Of a stretch of 64,000 bases of DNA, positions 52,316-61,853 are shown piece by piece (position 1 is the stretch's first letter; each line of letters starts with the position of its first letter). The translations under genes were made by a program, and so were the position numbers. A model generated the notes under the pieces. The model had not been told where the DNA came from, searched no databases, and worked only from the letters and a program-made list of their open reading frames with translations. This DNA is from GCA-002715885 sp045561575. Lineage in GTDB: Bacteria; Bacteroidota; Bacteroidia; Flavobacteriales; BACL11. The stretch is from positions 1 through 64,000 of the forward strand of contig JBJKXM010000004.1 of NCBI GenBank assembly GCA_045561575.1, written 5' to 3'.

Positions 52316-53697
52316 GACAGAAAACAATAAAAAAAAAAGCAAGTATAACTGGCTATGGCATACATACTGGAAAAGAATCTAAAATTACTATCTGCCCAGC
52401 AAAAGAAGACACAGGCATTTATTTTCAAAGAGTTGATTTATTAAATAAGCCTTTAATTAAAGCTGATTTCAGAAATGTTGTTTCAACAAACAGAAGTACC
52501 AATATAAAAAAAAATCAAGCACAAGTAAATACAATTGAACATTTAATGGCTTCAATTTCAGCATCAGAAATTGATAATTTATTAATTAAAATAAACAATA
52601 TTGAAGTCCCTATACTTGATGGTTCCTCAAAACCATTTACTGATTTAATAAATTCAGTTGGCCTAAAAGAGCAAAACAATAGTAAAAAATACACCGTAAT
52701 TAAAAAAAAACATGTTATAGAATGTGATGAAACTGATGCTACATATATAGTAGAACCCTCTGATAAATATATTGTTAAAGTTAAATTAGATTATGATAAA
52801 AGATTTTTAAAAAATCAAATTGCAGTATTAGAAGATATTAATAAATTTGAAAACGAAATTTCTCCATCAAGAACATTTAGTTTTCTTGATGAAGTAAGTT
52901 CTTTAATTAAAAATAATCTAATTAAAGGTGGGAATCTTGACAATTCAGTAATAATTGTCAATGAAGATGTAAGTGATGATATTAAAGTTTTATTAATTGA
53001 AAAATTTGGAAAAGAAAATTTAACATTTGATATAGGAAAGTTATTAAATAAAAAAGAATTTAGGTTTGAAAATGAACCCGCAAGACATAAATTACTTGAC
53101 TTCATGGGTGATTCCTTTTTATTTGGATCAAATATTAAAGCAAAAATTACTTGTTTTAAACCCGGGCATAAAAGTAATTTAGAATTTGTTAAAAAATTAA
53201 ATAAAATAATGAATCAAGAAAATTTAAAAATTGCTCCTGAAATTAATTTTAATGAAAAGCCTCATTATAATTTAGATGATATAAAAAAAATTCTTCCTCA
53301 CAGAGAACCTTTTATTTTTATAGATGAAATTAGAGAATTAGGAGATGACTATATTATTGGAGTAAAATACGTAAAAAAAGAAGAAGAGTATTTTAAAGGG
53401 CATTTCCCTGCTGAGCCTGTTATGCCTGGAGTATTACAGCTTGAAACAATGGCACAAGCTGGTGGAGTATTAATCTTAACTACTGTAGAGAATCCCCAGG
53501 ATTATCTTACTTTCTTTATGAAAATAGATAATGCAAAATTTAAGAAAAAAGTTATTCCTGGAGATACTATTATTTTTAGACTAAACCTTATTTCACCTAT
53601 TAGAAGAGGATTATGTCATATGCATGGAAAAGGGTTTGTTAATGGAGATATTGTTGTAGAAGCTGATCTATTAGCTCAAATTGCCAAAAAAAATTAA
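52312..53697 (+). CDS. lpxC-fabZ: Bifunctional LpxC deacetylase / FabZ dehydratase
   Basis: 461 residues; the fusion is characteristic of Bacteroidota. LpxC half (1 to about 305): GYGIHTGKES, the zinc His in TIEHLMASI, LDGSSKPF, EPARHKLLDFMGD and PGHKSNLEF. FabZ half (about 315-461): ILPHREPFIFIDEI and the active site GHFPAEPVMPGVLQLETMAQAGG with catalytic His and Glu. It couples the committed lipid A step to fatty-acid dehydration. It overlaps lpxD by 4 nt and lpxA by 1 nt. Confidence 0.98.
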   Translation: MRQKTIKKKASITGYGIHTGKESKITICPAKEDTGIYFQRVDLLNKPLIKADFRNVVSTNRSTNIKKNQAQVNTIEHLMASISASEIDNLLIKINNIEVPILDGSSKPFTDLINSVGLKEQNNSKKYTVIKKKHVIECDETDATYIVEPSDKYIVKVKLDYDKRFLKNQIAVLEDINKFENEISPSRTFSFLDEVSSLIKNNLIKGGNLDNSVIIVNEDVSDDIKVLLIEKFGKENLTFDIGKLLNKKEFRFENEPARHKLLDFMGDSFLFGSNIKAKITCFKPGHKSNLEFVKKLNKIMNQENLKIAPEINFNEKPHYNLDDIKKILPHREPFIFIDEIRELGDDYIIGVKYVKKEEEYFKGHFPAEPVMPGVLQLETMAQAGGVLILTTVENPQDYLTFFMKIDNAKFKKKVIPGDTIIFRLNLISPIRRGLCHMHGKGFVNGDIVVEADLLAQIAKKN

Positions 53698-54479
53698 TGC
53701 ATCGTTCACTTTCATATATTGATCCTCAAGCTAATCTAGCAAAAAATGTTGTTGTAGAACCTTTTGTTACAATTGAAAAAAATGTTGAAATAGGAAGTGG
53801 AACATGGATAGGGTCGAATGTAACCATTATGGAGGGAGCTAGAATTGGAAAAAACTGTGAAATTTTTCCAGGTGCAGTAATTTCTGCAATTCCTCAAGAT
53901 TTAAAATTTGATGGAGAAGATAGTTTAGTAATAATTGGTGATAATACTGTAATTAGAGAATGTGCTACTGTAAATAGAGCAACAAAAGTAACAGGTAAAA
54001 CTATTGTTGGAAATAATTGTTTAATTATGGCTTATGCTCACGTTGCTCACGACTGCATTATTGGTGATAATTCAATAATTGTAAATAATGTTGCTTTAGG
54101 AGGACATGTAGAAATTGGAGAATATGCAATAGTTGGAGGTTTAAGTGCAATTCATCAATTTGTAAAAATTGGAAGACATACGATGATTTCAGGTGGTTCT
54201 TTAGTAAGAAAAGATGTCCCCCCCTTTGTAAAAGCTGGTAGAGAACCTCTATCATTTGTTGGAATCAACTCAATTGGACTAAGAAGAAGGTCTTTTACAG
54301 ATGTAGAAATAGGAGAAATTCAAGATATATACAGAGTATTATATCAAAGAAACTTTAATAATACTCAAGCTATTAACAAAATAGAAATTGATTTTAAAGT
54401 TTCAAAAAACAGAGATGAAATCATTGATTTTGTTAAAAATTCAGGTAGAGGTATAATGAGAGGATACAATCAAAAATAA
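53697..54479 (+). CDS. lpxA: UDP-N-acetylglucosamine acyltransferase
   Basis: 260 residues: a left-handed beta helix with the catalytic His in YAHVAHDCIIGD (about residue 122) and the family block VGINSIGLRRRSF. It starts lipid A synthesis. Its ATG overlaps the LpxC-FabZ stop by 1 nt. efp follows 6 nt downstream. Confidence 0.98.
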   Translation: MHRSLSYIDPQANLAKNVVVEPFVTIEKNVEIGSGTWIGSNVTIMEGARIGKNCEIFPGAVISAIPQDLKFDGEDSLVIIGDNTVIRECATVNRATKVTGKTIVGNNCLIMAYAHVAHDCIIGDNSIIVNNVALGGHVEIGEYAIVGGLSAIHQFVKIGRHTMISGGSLVRKDVPPFVKAGREPLSFVGINSIGLRRRSFTDVEIGEIQDIYRVLYQRNFNNTQAINKIEIDFKVSKNRDEIIDFVKNSGRGIMRGYNQK

Positions 54480-54485
54480 ATAAAT

Positions 54486-55049
54486 ATGGCAACAACAGCA
54501 GACTTTAGAAATGGCTTATGTATACAACACAACGGCGAGCCTTGGAAAATTGAAAGCTTTCAACATGTGAAGCCTGGAAAAGGACCAGCATTTGTTCGTA
54601 CTAAGATTAGAAATCTAAATTCTGGAAGGCTTTTAGAAAATACATTTACATCAGGTGTTAAAATAGACATAATAAGAATTGAAAACAGAAAATACCAGTT
54701 CTTGTATGCTGAAAATAATGACTACCATTTAATGAATACTGATGATTATGAACAGATAACACTCCAAAAAGATTTTATAGATAATTCCAATTTTCTTAAA
54801 GAGGGTGAAACTGTTGAAGTTTTATTTCATGCAGATCAAGGATTACCTCTATCTGCAAATCTGCCTGCTCACATAGTTCTAGAAATACAACATACTGAAC
54901 CAGGAGTCAAAGGAAATACAGCAACAAATACTTTTAAGCCAGCTACAACTGAAACAGGCGCAAATATTCAAGTTCCTTTATTTATTAATGAAGGAGATAA
55001 AATTAAAATTGATACTTCAAAAGGGACATATATTGAAAGAATTAAATAA
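54486..55049 (+). CDS. efp: Translation elongation factor P
   Basis: 187 residues, three-domain EF-P. The modification loop is KPGKGPAFVRTK near 30-41, with Lys at the tip; later blocks are FHADQGLPLSANLP and TEPGVKGNTA. It rescues ribosomes stalled at polyproline. No modification genes (epmA-type) are visible in the window. Confidence 0.97.
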   Translation: MATTADFRNGLCIQHNGEPWKIESFQHVKPGKGPAFVRTKIRNLNSGRLLENTFTSGVKIDIIRIENRKYQFLYAENNDYHLMNTDDYEQITLQKDFIDNSNFLKEGETVEVLFHADQGLPLSANLPAHIVLEIQHTEPGVKGNTATNTFKPATTETGANIQVPLFINEGDKIKIDTSKGTYIERIK

Positions 55050-55069
55050 ATTATAATAATAAATCAAGA

Positions 55070-56140
55070 ATGAAAAAACATAATTTCAGCGCTGGGCCGT
55101 GCATCCTACCACAAGAAGTTTTAAAAAAAGCATCAGAATCAATATTAAATTTTAACAATGATAATTTATCATTGATAGAAATATCTCACAGAAGTACTCC
55201 CTTTGTAAATGTAATGGAAAATGCAAAGCAACTTGTTAAAGAACTACTTTCAGTTCCTGATAATTATTCCATTCTTTTTCTTCAAGGAGGAGCAAGTTTA
55301 GAATTTTTAATGACTCCATATAATTTTTTATCAATAGGAGGGAAATGTGGATACATCAATACAGGAGCATGGTCTGACAAAGCTATTAAAGAAGCTAAAA
55401 AACTTGGAGAAACATTAACTATTGCTAACTCCTCTGATAAAAACTATAATTATATTCCAAAAGAAATAAATGTTCCTAAAGATTTAGATTATCTTCATTA
55501 TACGTCTAATAACACTATTTATGGTACTCAATTTAAATCAAACCCAATATCAGAAAACATACTTATATGTGATATGTCTTCAGATATATTTAGCAAAAAA
55601 ATTGATGTTGAAAAATTTGGATTGATTTATGCTGGTGCACAAAAAAATATGGGTCCAGCTGGAACTACTCTTGTAATAGTAAATAATGATTTGTTAGGAA
55701 ATACTGGTAGAGACATACCAACAATGCTTGATTACCAAACTCACATAAAAAAAGATAGTATGTTTAACACTCCCCCAGTATTTTCAGTTTATGTATCGAT
55801 GCTTACACTACAATGGCTTAAAAAAAATGGAGGAGTTGAAGAAATAGAAAAAATAAATAACCAAAAGGCAAAACTACTATACGATGAAATAGACAGAAAC
55901 TCTTTATTTGTTGGTTTTGCCAATAAAGATGATAGATCAACAATGAATGTTACATTTAATTTAGTTAACAAAGAAAATCAAGAAGAATTTGATTTATTAT
56001 GTTTCAACAATGGGATTAATGGTTTAAAAGGTCATAGGTCTGTTGGAGGCTATAGAGCTTCCCTATACAATGCCCTTCCAATTTCTAGTGTTGAACATTT
56101 AGTAAACTTAATGCAAAAATTTGAAAAAAAACATGATTAA
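55070..56140 (+). CDS. serC: Phosphoserine aminotransferase
   Basis: 356 residues. N-terminus HNFSAGPCILPQEVL, EISHRSTPF, FLQGGASLEF, the PLP lysine in YAGAQKNMGPAGTTLV and the closing GHRSVGGYRASLYNA. It makes phosphoserine from 3-phosphohydroxypyruvate. It overlaps serA by 8 nt and follows efp by 20 nt. Confidence 0.98.
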   Translation: MKKHNFSAGPCILPQEVLKKASESILNFNNDNLSLIEISHRSTPFVNVMENAKQLVKELLSVPDNYSILFLQGGASLEFLMTPYNFLSIGGKCGYINTGAWSDKAIKEAKKLGETLTIANSSDKNYNYIPKEINVPKDLDYLHYTSNNTIYGTQFKSNPISENILICDMSSDIFSKKIDVEKFGLIYAGAQKNMGPAGTTLVIVNNDLLGNTGRDIPTMLDYQTHIKKDSMFNTPPVFSVYVSMLTLQWLKKNGGVEEIEKINNQKAKLLYDEIDRNSLFVGFANKDDRSTMNVTFNLVNKENQEEFDLLCFNNGINGLKGHRSVGGYRASLYNALPISSVEHLVNLMQKFEKKHD

Positions 56141-57092
56141 AGTATTAGCAAATGATGGAATTTCTGAAATAGGAGTTCAAATTTTAGAGGAAAATGGATT
56201 TGAGGTTATTACTAAAAAAGTAAATCAAGAAAATCTAATAACTGAAATTAACAAAGAAAACTACGAAGTTATATTAGTCAGAAGTGCTACAAAAGTTAGA
56301 AAAGATATTATTGATAATTGTCCAAACTTAAAAATTATTGGCCGTGGTGGTGTTGGAATGGATAACATTGATGTTGAATACGCAAAAGAAAAAAACATAT
56401 ACGTGATTAATACTCCTGCCGCATCTTCTTCTTCAGTTGCAGAATTAGTATTTGCACATTTATTTGGAATGGTAAGATATTTATTTTTATCAAATAGACA
56501 AATGCCAATGGAGGGAGATACTAATTTTAAAGACCTAAAAAAATCATATTCTTCTGGTCAAGAATTAAATGGTAAAACACTTGGTATTATTGGTTTTGGG
56601 AAAATAGGGCAAGAAGTAGCAAAAAAAGGCATTGGACTTGGAATGAAAATTTTAGCACACGATAAATTTATTAAAGAACAAAACATAACACTTAATTTTT
56701 TTAACGGCGAAAAAAAAACATTTACAATTGAAACAAGTGAATTAAATGAAGTTTTAAAGAACTCAGATTTTATAACATTACATGTTCCAAAAATTGATAA
56801 TAAAGCCTTAATTGGTGCCGAAGAAATTGGCATGATGAAAACTGGAGCTGGTATTGTTAATACATCTAGAGGAGGAAACATCGACGAAACAGCACTTATG
56901 TTTGCTCTCGATAAAGAAAAATTATCTTATGCAGGTCTTGATGTTTTTGAAAATGAACCAACTCCAAGCATACATCTGTTAATGCATAACGCAATATCTA
57001 TGTCGCCTCACATAGGTGCTGCTACCTTAGAAGCACAAGACAGAATAGGTAGTGAACTAGCTGAACAAATTATATCTCTTTTAAAAAAATAA
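56133..57092 (+). CDS. serA: D-3-phosphoglycerate dehydrogenase (short form)
   Basis: 319 residues from the ATG at 56133 (MIKVLANDGISEIG); a TTG 12 nt upstream is less likely. NAD loop GFGKIGQEVAKKG, NTSRGGNIDETAL and the active-site His near MSPHIGAATLEAQ. There is no ACT or ASB regulatory domain, so no serine feedback through one. It opens the phosphoserine route with serC. Confidence 0.95.
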   Translation: MIKVLANDGISEIGVQILEENGFEVITKKVNQENLITEINKENYEVILVRSATKVRKDIIDNCPNLKIIGRGGVGMDNIDVEYAKEKNIYVINTPAASSSSVAELVFAHLFGMVRYLFLSNRQMPMEGDTNFKDLKKSYSSGQELNGKTLGIIGFGKIGQEVAKKGIGLGMKILAHDKFIKEQNITLNFFNGEKKTFTIETSELNEVLKNSDFITLHVPKIDNKALIGAEEIGMMKTGAGIVNTSRGGNIDETALMFALDKEKLSYAGLDVFENEPTPSIHLLMHNAISMSPHIGAATLEAQDRIGSELAEQIISLLKK

Positions 57093-58286
57093 ATGGCAAC
57101 TATCTTACCTTTTAAAGCTGTAAGGCCTACTAGGGACAAGGTTGGATTATTTGCAACAAGAACATATTTAAGTTACTCAAAAGAAGGTTTGAAAGAAAAA
57201 CTAATTAACAACCCATACACATTTCTTCAAATCATTAATCCAGATTTTAAAGAAACAAACAAGTCAAAAGGTAAAAAAAAACTGGATCTAATAAAGAAGA
57301 AATTTCAATCCTTCATACAAAAAAAAATTATTACAAAAGATAGTCAAGAAGCACTTTACATATATTCTTTGAATCATGAAAATAAAGAATACAAAGGAAT
57401 TATAGCGACAACTTTAACTGATGATTATGGAAATGGAACAATAAAAAAACATGAAAAAACAATAAAAAAAAGAGAAGAACTTTTTACAGAATACTTATCA
57501 AAAGTAAATTTTAATGCCGACCCTGTCCTCCTTTCTTATAAATCAAATGAAAAAATAAATCAAATAATTGAAAGTTTATCATCTACAAGGCCTGAATACG
57601 AATTTTCAACTTCAAATATGGCACTGCATAAACTATGGATGATTACAAAAAATAAAGATATTTTAAAAATCACTGAAGAATTCAAAAAAATAAATTCTCT
57701 ATATATTGCTGATGGACACCACAGAAGTGCATCATCATATAAACTTAGTAAAAATAATGGCCCAAATTATTTTATGAGTTTCTTATTAGATGAAAAACAG
57801 ATTAATATCTATAGTTTTAATAGAATTATAAAGAATATAGATATTAATCTTGATAAATTTCTTCAAAAAATTTCGAATTCATTTAAATTAAAAGAAATAT
57901 CAAACCTTGAATTTCAGTCAGAAAATGAAAATGAAATTCTTGTTTATTTTAATAACACTTTTTTAAGCATAATTCCAAAAGAAAAAATCAATTCTGGAAA
58001 TGTTTTATCCAAATTATCCTATTCAATTTTAAATGATAAAATTCTAAAAGATATTTTAAATTTAGATTTTAATAAACATGATATCCAGTATCAAAATGGA
58101 AAAATTAAAAATGAAGAAATAATTGAGATTATTAATAGAGAAAAAAAAGCAATTGGTTTCATTTTAAAACCTATTAAAATAGATGTAATAAAGAAGATTG
58201 CTGATGAAAACCTAACCCTTCCTCCAAAAAGCACTTATATAGAACCAAAACTAAGATCAGGAATAACTATTTTAGATTTAAAATGA
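57093..58286 (+). CDS. DUF1015 family protein
   Basis: 397 residues with the DUF1015 opening ILPFKAVRPTRDKVG and the block YIADGHHRSASSYKLS near 205-220. The reaction is unproven. The His pair resembles a metal or nucleotide site. It starts at the base after the serA stop and overlaps YggS by 4 nt; serC-serA-DUF1015 is recurrent in Bacteroidota. Confidence 0.93.
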   Translation: MATILPFKAVRPTRDKVGLFATRTYLSYSKEGLKEKLINNPYTFLQIINPDFKETNKSKGKKKLDLIKKKFQSFIQKKIITKDSQEALYIYSLNHENKEYKGIIATTLTDDYGNGTIKKHEKTIKKREELFTEYLSKVNFNADPVLLSYKSNEKINQIIESLSSTRPEYEFSTSNMALHKLWMITKNKDILKITEEFKKINSLYIADGHHRSASSYKLSKNNGPNYFMSFLLDEKQINIYSFNRIIKNIDINLDKFLQKISNSFKLKEISNLEFQSENENEILVYFNNTFLSIIPKEKINSGNVLSKLSYSILNDKILKDILNLDFNKHDIQYQNGKIKNEEIIEIINREKKAIGFILKPIKIDVIKKIADENLTLPPKSTYIEPKLRSGITILDLK

Positions 58287-58924
58287 ATATAAAATCTAAT
58301 CTTGAGCAGATTAAAAGTAAAATATCAAAAGATATTAAAGTTATTGCGGTTTCAAAAACTAAAAGTAATAATGAAATTCTTGAAGCATATAATTGTGGAC
58401 AGCTATCATTTGGCGAAAACAAAGTACAAGAATTAATAAAGAAAAGCTCAGTTTTACCCAAGGATATTGAATGGCATTTTATTGGTCATTTACAAAGAAA
58501 TAAAGTGAAATTTATTATTCCTTTTATTCATTTAATTCAATCTGTTGATTCATTTAGTTTAATTGATGAAATTAATAAAAGAGCTGAAAGGGAAAATAGA
58601 ATTATTAATTGTTTAATTCAAGTAAAAATTGCTTCTGAAGAAAGTAAATTTGGATTTCATTACAGCAGAATTGATGAAGTTTTAGAATATTCTAAAAAAC
58701 TTAATTATATCAATATAAAAGGACTAATGGGAATGTCAACTTTTACAAATAATAACAAAATCATTGAAAAAGAATTCTCTCTACTAAATAAGGTTTTTCA
58801 AGAAAGAAAAACAGATAATTTTAAAATTCTTTCAATGGGAATGAGTAACGATTATGAAAAAGCTATTTTAAACGGAAGTAATATGATCAGATTAGGAAGT
58901 ATTATATTTGGTAAAAGAAATTAA
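58283..58924 (+). CDS. YggS family PLP homeostasis protein
   Basis: 213 residues. KVIAVSKTKSN with the PLP lysine, FGENKVQELIKK, WHFIGHLQRNKVKF and LSMGMSNDYEKAILNGSNMIRLGSIIFG. Family members buffer free PLP and affect amino-acid metabolism; no enzyme activity is established. It lies 2 nt before ridA, whose product limits damage from PLP-enzyme by-products. Confidence 0.95.
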   Translation: MNIKSNLEQIKSKISKDIKVIAVSKTKSNNEILEAYNCGQLSFGENKVQELIKKSSVLPKDIEWHFIGHLQRNKVKFIIPFIHLIQSVDSFSLIDEINKRAERENRIINCLIQVKIASEESKFGFHYSRIDEVLEYSKKLNYINIKGLMGMSTFTNNNKIIEKEFSLLNKVFQERKTDNFKILSMGMSNDYEKAILNGSNMIRLGSIIFGKRN

Positions 58925-58926
58925 TT

Positions 58927-59301
58927 ATGAAAGAAATAATATTTACGAAAAATGCACCATCAGCAATAGGTCCTTACAGTCAAGCTGTTTTGGCAAATAA
59001 CACATTATATTGTTCAGGTCAAATTGCATTAGATAAAAATGGAGTGTTAAAAAACGATAATGTTTCTGAAGAGACAAGTCAAATATTAAAAAACATACTT
59101 GCTGTTTTAAATGAAGTTAATATGGATTTCTCAAATGTGGTAAAATCAACAATTTTTTTAAAAAATATGGACGATTTTAATTTAGTTAATGAAATCTATG
59201 AAAAAAGTTTCAGTCAAAATCCTCCAGCTAGAGAAACAGTTGAGGTTTCACGTCTTCCAAAAGATGTAAATATTGAAATTTCTGTAATTGCTAGTAAATA
59301 A
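58927..59301 (+). CDS. ridA: RidA family enamine/imine deaminase
   Basis: 124 residues. SAIGPYSQAVLANNTLYCSGQIALD and the active-site Arg in NPPARETVEVSRLP. It hydrolyses reactive enamines released by PLP enzymes, such as 2-aminoacrylate from serine. Its stop overlaps the meaB start by 1 nt. Confidence 0.95.
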   Translation: MKEIIFTKNAPSAIGPYSQAVLANNTLYCSGQIALDKNGVLKNDNVSEETSQILKNILAVLNEVNMDFSNVVKSTIFLKNMDDFNLVNEIYEKSFSQNPPARETVEVSRLPKDVNIEISVIASK

Positions 59302-60242
59302 TGGATTTATTTATTGAGCTTAACAAAAGGAATAATAGGGCATTAAGTAAAGCAATAACTCTTGCTGAAAGTTCTCTTGAAAAAGATCAAATTTTAAGTG
59401 ATAAATTGATTTCTAAATTTCCCAAAAAAAATGATTCAATTAGAATTGGAATTACAGGAATTCCTGGAGTTGGTAAAAGTTCGTTTATTGAAAAATTTGG
59501 ACAAAAATTTATTGATCAAGGAAAAAAAGTGGCCGTTCTTGCAATTGACCCATCAAGTGAAAAATCTCAAGGAAGTATTCTTGGAGACAAAAGTAGGATG
59601 GAAAATCTTGCCAAAAATAAAAATGCATTTATCAGGCCAAGTGCTAATAAAGGAATTTTAGGTGGTGTAAGTAATAAAACTAGAGATAGTATTTTGCTTT
59701 GTGAAGCTGCAGGTTACGATGTAATTATTGTAGAAACAGTAGGAGTAGGACAATCAGAAACAACTGTAAGTAAATTAGTTGATATTATGCTTTTACTTAC
59801 TATTACTGGAGCTGGAGATCAACTACAAGCTATCAAAAGAGGAATAATTGAATTGTCACATTTAATAATTGTTACAAAAGACGATGGAGAAAATAAAAAT
59901 AACGCTAAACAAACATTAATTGAATTGAAAAATATTTTATCTATAAAACCTCCTATTGATGGATATTGGGTTCCAAAGGTTCTAAAATGTTCATCTGAAC
60001 AAAATACTGGAATAAATGAAATTAATATAATTGTCAACCAATTTATTCAAAAAGCAAAACATGAAAGCTTATTCAATTCAAAAAGAAAAAAACAAGAGAT
60101 TTTCTGGATTGAAAAAACAATTAAAGAAGAAATTGGCAACATAAAATTTCAAAAACTAAAGAAAAGCAAAAAGTTAAGAGAAATTGTTGATAGTATTTCA
60201 ACAAGTAAAAAAACTTTAATTGAAGTATTAAATAATATTTAA
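59301..60242 (+). CDS. meaB: Methylmalonyl-CoA mutase-associated GTPase MeaB
   Basis: 313 residues. P-loop GITGIPGVGKSSFIEKFG, then VLAIDPSSEKSQGSILGDKSRM, IVETVGVGQSETTVSKLVD and VTKDDGENK. It loads and protects the B12 cofactor of methylmalonyl-CoA mutase; the mutase genes are not in the window. It overlaps the convergent DUF6150 gene by 4 nt. Confidence 0.95.
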   Translation: MDLFIELNKRNNRALSKAITLAESSLEKDQILSDKLISKFPKKNDSIRIGITGIPGVGKSSFIEKFGQKFIDQGKKVAVLAIDPSSEKSQGSILGDKSRMENLAKNKNAFIRPSANKGILGGVSNKTRDSILLCEAAGYDVIIVETVGVGQSETTVSKLVDIMLLLTITGAGDQLQAIKRGIIELSHLIIVTKDDGENKNNAKQTLIELKNILSIKPPIDGYWVPKVLKCSSEQNTGINEINIIVNQFIQKAKHESLFNSKRKKQEIFWIEKTIKEEIGNIKFQKLKKSKKLREIVDSISTSKKTLIEVLNNI

Positions 60243-60583
60243 AACATTAAATGTTTTTTTTCATCTTTTTTCCATTTTGCTTGACTTTTATAATCAACAA
60301 AATGTATTTTTAAATCTGCTTGAGAAACATATTTACAGTAAAAAATTTTTTTATCAGCTTGATTCTTATGATTTACAAAATACCATTTTCCATGATTTCC
60401 TTTTGCCTGGGATAGATAATCAACTTTAAATACTAAAAGGTCAGCTTGACTTGAATATTTTGTAACAAAAACTTTTACATCAGCTTGATTTGCATAATCA
60501 ACAGAAAATATTTTTTGAGCAAAAGTAGAATCTGAGCCAATAAAAATTATAAAAAATGGCAATAATATCTTTATTAGAAACAT
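60239..60583 (-). CDS. DUF6150 family exported repeat protein
   Basis: 114 residues. Signal peptide to about 22 (STFAQK). The mature part is built from short repeats of the form V-D-Y-x-S-Q-A-D-x-K-V, for example FSVDYANQADVKV, TKYSSQADLLV, VDYLSQAKG, VNHKNQADKKI, CKYVSQADLKI, VDYKSQAKW. DUF6150 proteins are common in Bacteroidota and have no known function. Its promoter box faces that of the aminotransferase gene. Confidence 0.88.
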   Translation of the reverse strand: MFLIKILLPFFIIFIGSDSTFAQKIFSVDYANQADVKVFVTKYSSQADLLVFKVDYLSQAKGNHGKWYFVNHKNQADKKIFYCKYVSQADLKIHFVDYKSQAKWKKDEKKHLMF

Positions 60584-60603
60584 GAATATAAATTAATTAT
60601 ATG

Positions 60604-60611
60604 CAAATATA
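60604..60611 (-). promoter_or_regulatory. -7 box TATATTTG for the DUF6150 gene
   Basis: Minus-strand perfect TAnnTTTG match ending 20 nt before the ATG at 60583. Confidence 0.5.
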
Positions 60612-60627
60612 TATCATTTCAATATTT

Positions 60628-60635
60628 TATATTTG
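60628..60635 (+). promoter_or_regulatory. -7 box TATATTTG for the aminotransferase gene
   Basis: Perfect TAnnTTTG match 18 nt before the ATG at 60654; back-to-back with the DUF6150 box 16 nt away. Confidence 0.5.
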
Positions 60636-60653
60636 TAGCCCTTATAAGAAAAG

Positions 60654-61850
60654 ATGGAAAAATTATCAGAAAGAATTAATAGACTAGCTGAAAGTGCAAC
60701 GCTAGCAATGGCTAGAATGAGCCGTGAATTGAAAGCAGAAGGTAAAGATGTAATTGCACTTAGTTTAGGGGAACCTGATTTTAATACTCCTGAATTTATT
60801 AAAAATGCAGCAAAAGAAGCAATTACTAACAACTTTTCTCATTACACTCCAGTTGCTGGCTTAGATGATTTAAGAATATCCATTGCAAATAAATTTAAAA
60901 GAGATAATAATCTCGATTTTACAAAAGATGAAATTGTTGTTTCAACAGGAGCAAAACAATCATTAGCAAATATATGCTTGAGCCTTCTTGATCCAGGTGA
61001 TGAAGTTCTTCTTCCTTGCCCATACTGGGTATCATATGCAGAAATCATTAAACTTGCTGAAGGGACTCCAATTGAAATTTCTTCATCGGTTAAAGATAAT
61101 TTTAAAGTAAGTGCTAAACAAATTGAAAATGCAATTACAGAGAAAACAAAGATGTTTATGTTTAGTTCACCATGTAATCCAAGTGGATCTGTATATACTG
61201 AAAATGAGTTAAGAGAAATTGCTAAAGTTTTTGAAAAACACCCACAAGTTTTTATTGTTTCTGATGAAATATATGAACACATTAATTTTACTAATCAACA
61301 TTTTAGTATTGGCAGAATTGACTCTTTGAAAGACAGAGTAATCACCGTTAATGGAGTATCAAAAGGATTCGCAATGACTGGGTGGAGAGTTGGATTTATT
61401 GGTGCTCCATTATGGATAGCAAAAGCTTGTAATAAAATACAAGGACAAGTTACATCAGCAACCTGTGCCATTGCTCAAAAAGCAACGGAAGAAGCTATGA
61501 AAGCTGATCCAAAAGAAGTTACTAATGAAATGAAAAATTCATTTTTTAAAAGACGGGATTTATTATTAGAAAAACTAAGTGGAATAAAAGGAGTTAAATG
61601 TAATATCCCTGAAGGTGCATTCTATATTTTTCCTGATATTTCATATTTTTTTGGTAAAACTGACGGTAAAAATGTAATTAATGATGCTAACGACTTGTGT
61701 ATGTATCTACTAAATACATGTTATGTTGCACTAGTATCTGGTGCTCCATTTGGAAATCCAGAATGTGTGAGAATTTCTTACGCAGCATCTGAAGAAAATT
61801 TATTAGAAGCTGTAAAAAGAATAAAGTCACAATTAGAAAAACTATATTAA
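60654..61850 (+). CDS. PLP-dependent aminotransferase, class I/II (aspartate type)
   Basis: 398 residues. SLGEPDFNTPEFIKNAA, HYTPVAGLDDLR, SSPCNPSGSVY, VSDEIYEHINF and the PLP lysine in VSKGFAMTGWRVGF. The layout is that of the AspC-like subfamily Igamma, transferring amino groups to 2-oxoglutarate. Substrate preference is not certain. It lies 3 nt before the heptose kinase gene. Confidence 0.95.
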   Translation: MEKLSERINRLAESATLAMARMSRELKAEGKDVIALSLGEPDFNTPEFIKNAAKEAITNNFSHYTPVAGLDDLRISIANKFKRDNNLDFTKDEIVVSTGAKQSLANICLSLLDPGDEVLLPCPYWVSYAEIIKLAEGTPIEISSSVKDNFKVSAKQIENAITEKTKMFMFSSPCNPSGSVYTENELREIAKVFEKHPQVFIVSDEIYEHINFTNQHFSIGRIDSLKDRVITVNGVSKGFAMTGWRVGFIGAPLWIAKACNKIQGQVTSATCAIAQKATEEAMKADPKEVTNEMKNSFFKRRDLLLEKLSGIKGVKCNIPEGAFYIFPDISYFFGKTDGKNVINDANDLCMYLLNTCYVALVSGAPFGNPECVRISYAASEENLLEAVKRIKSQLEKLY

Positions 61851-61853
61851 TTT

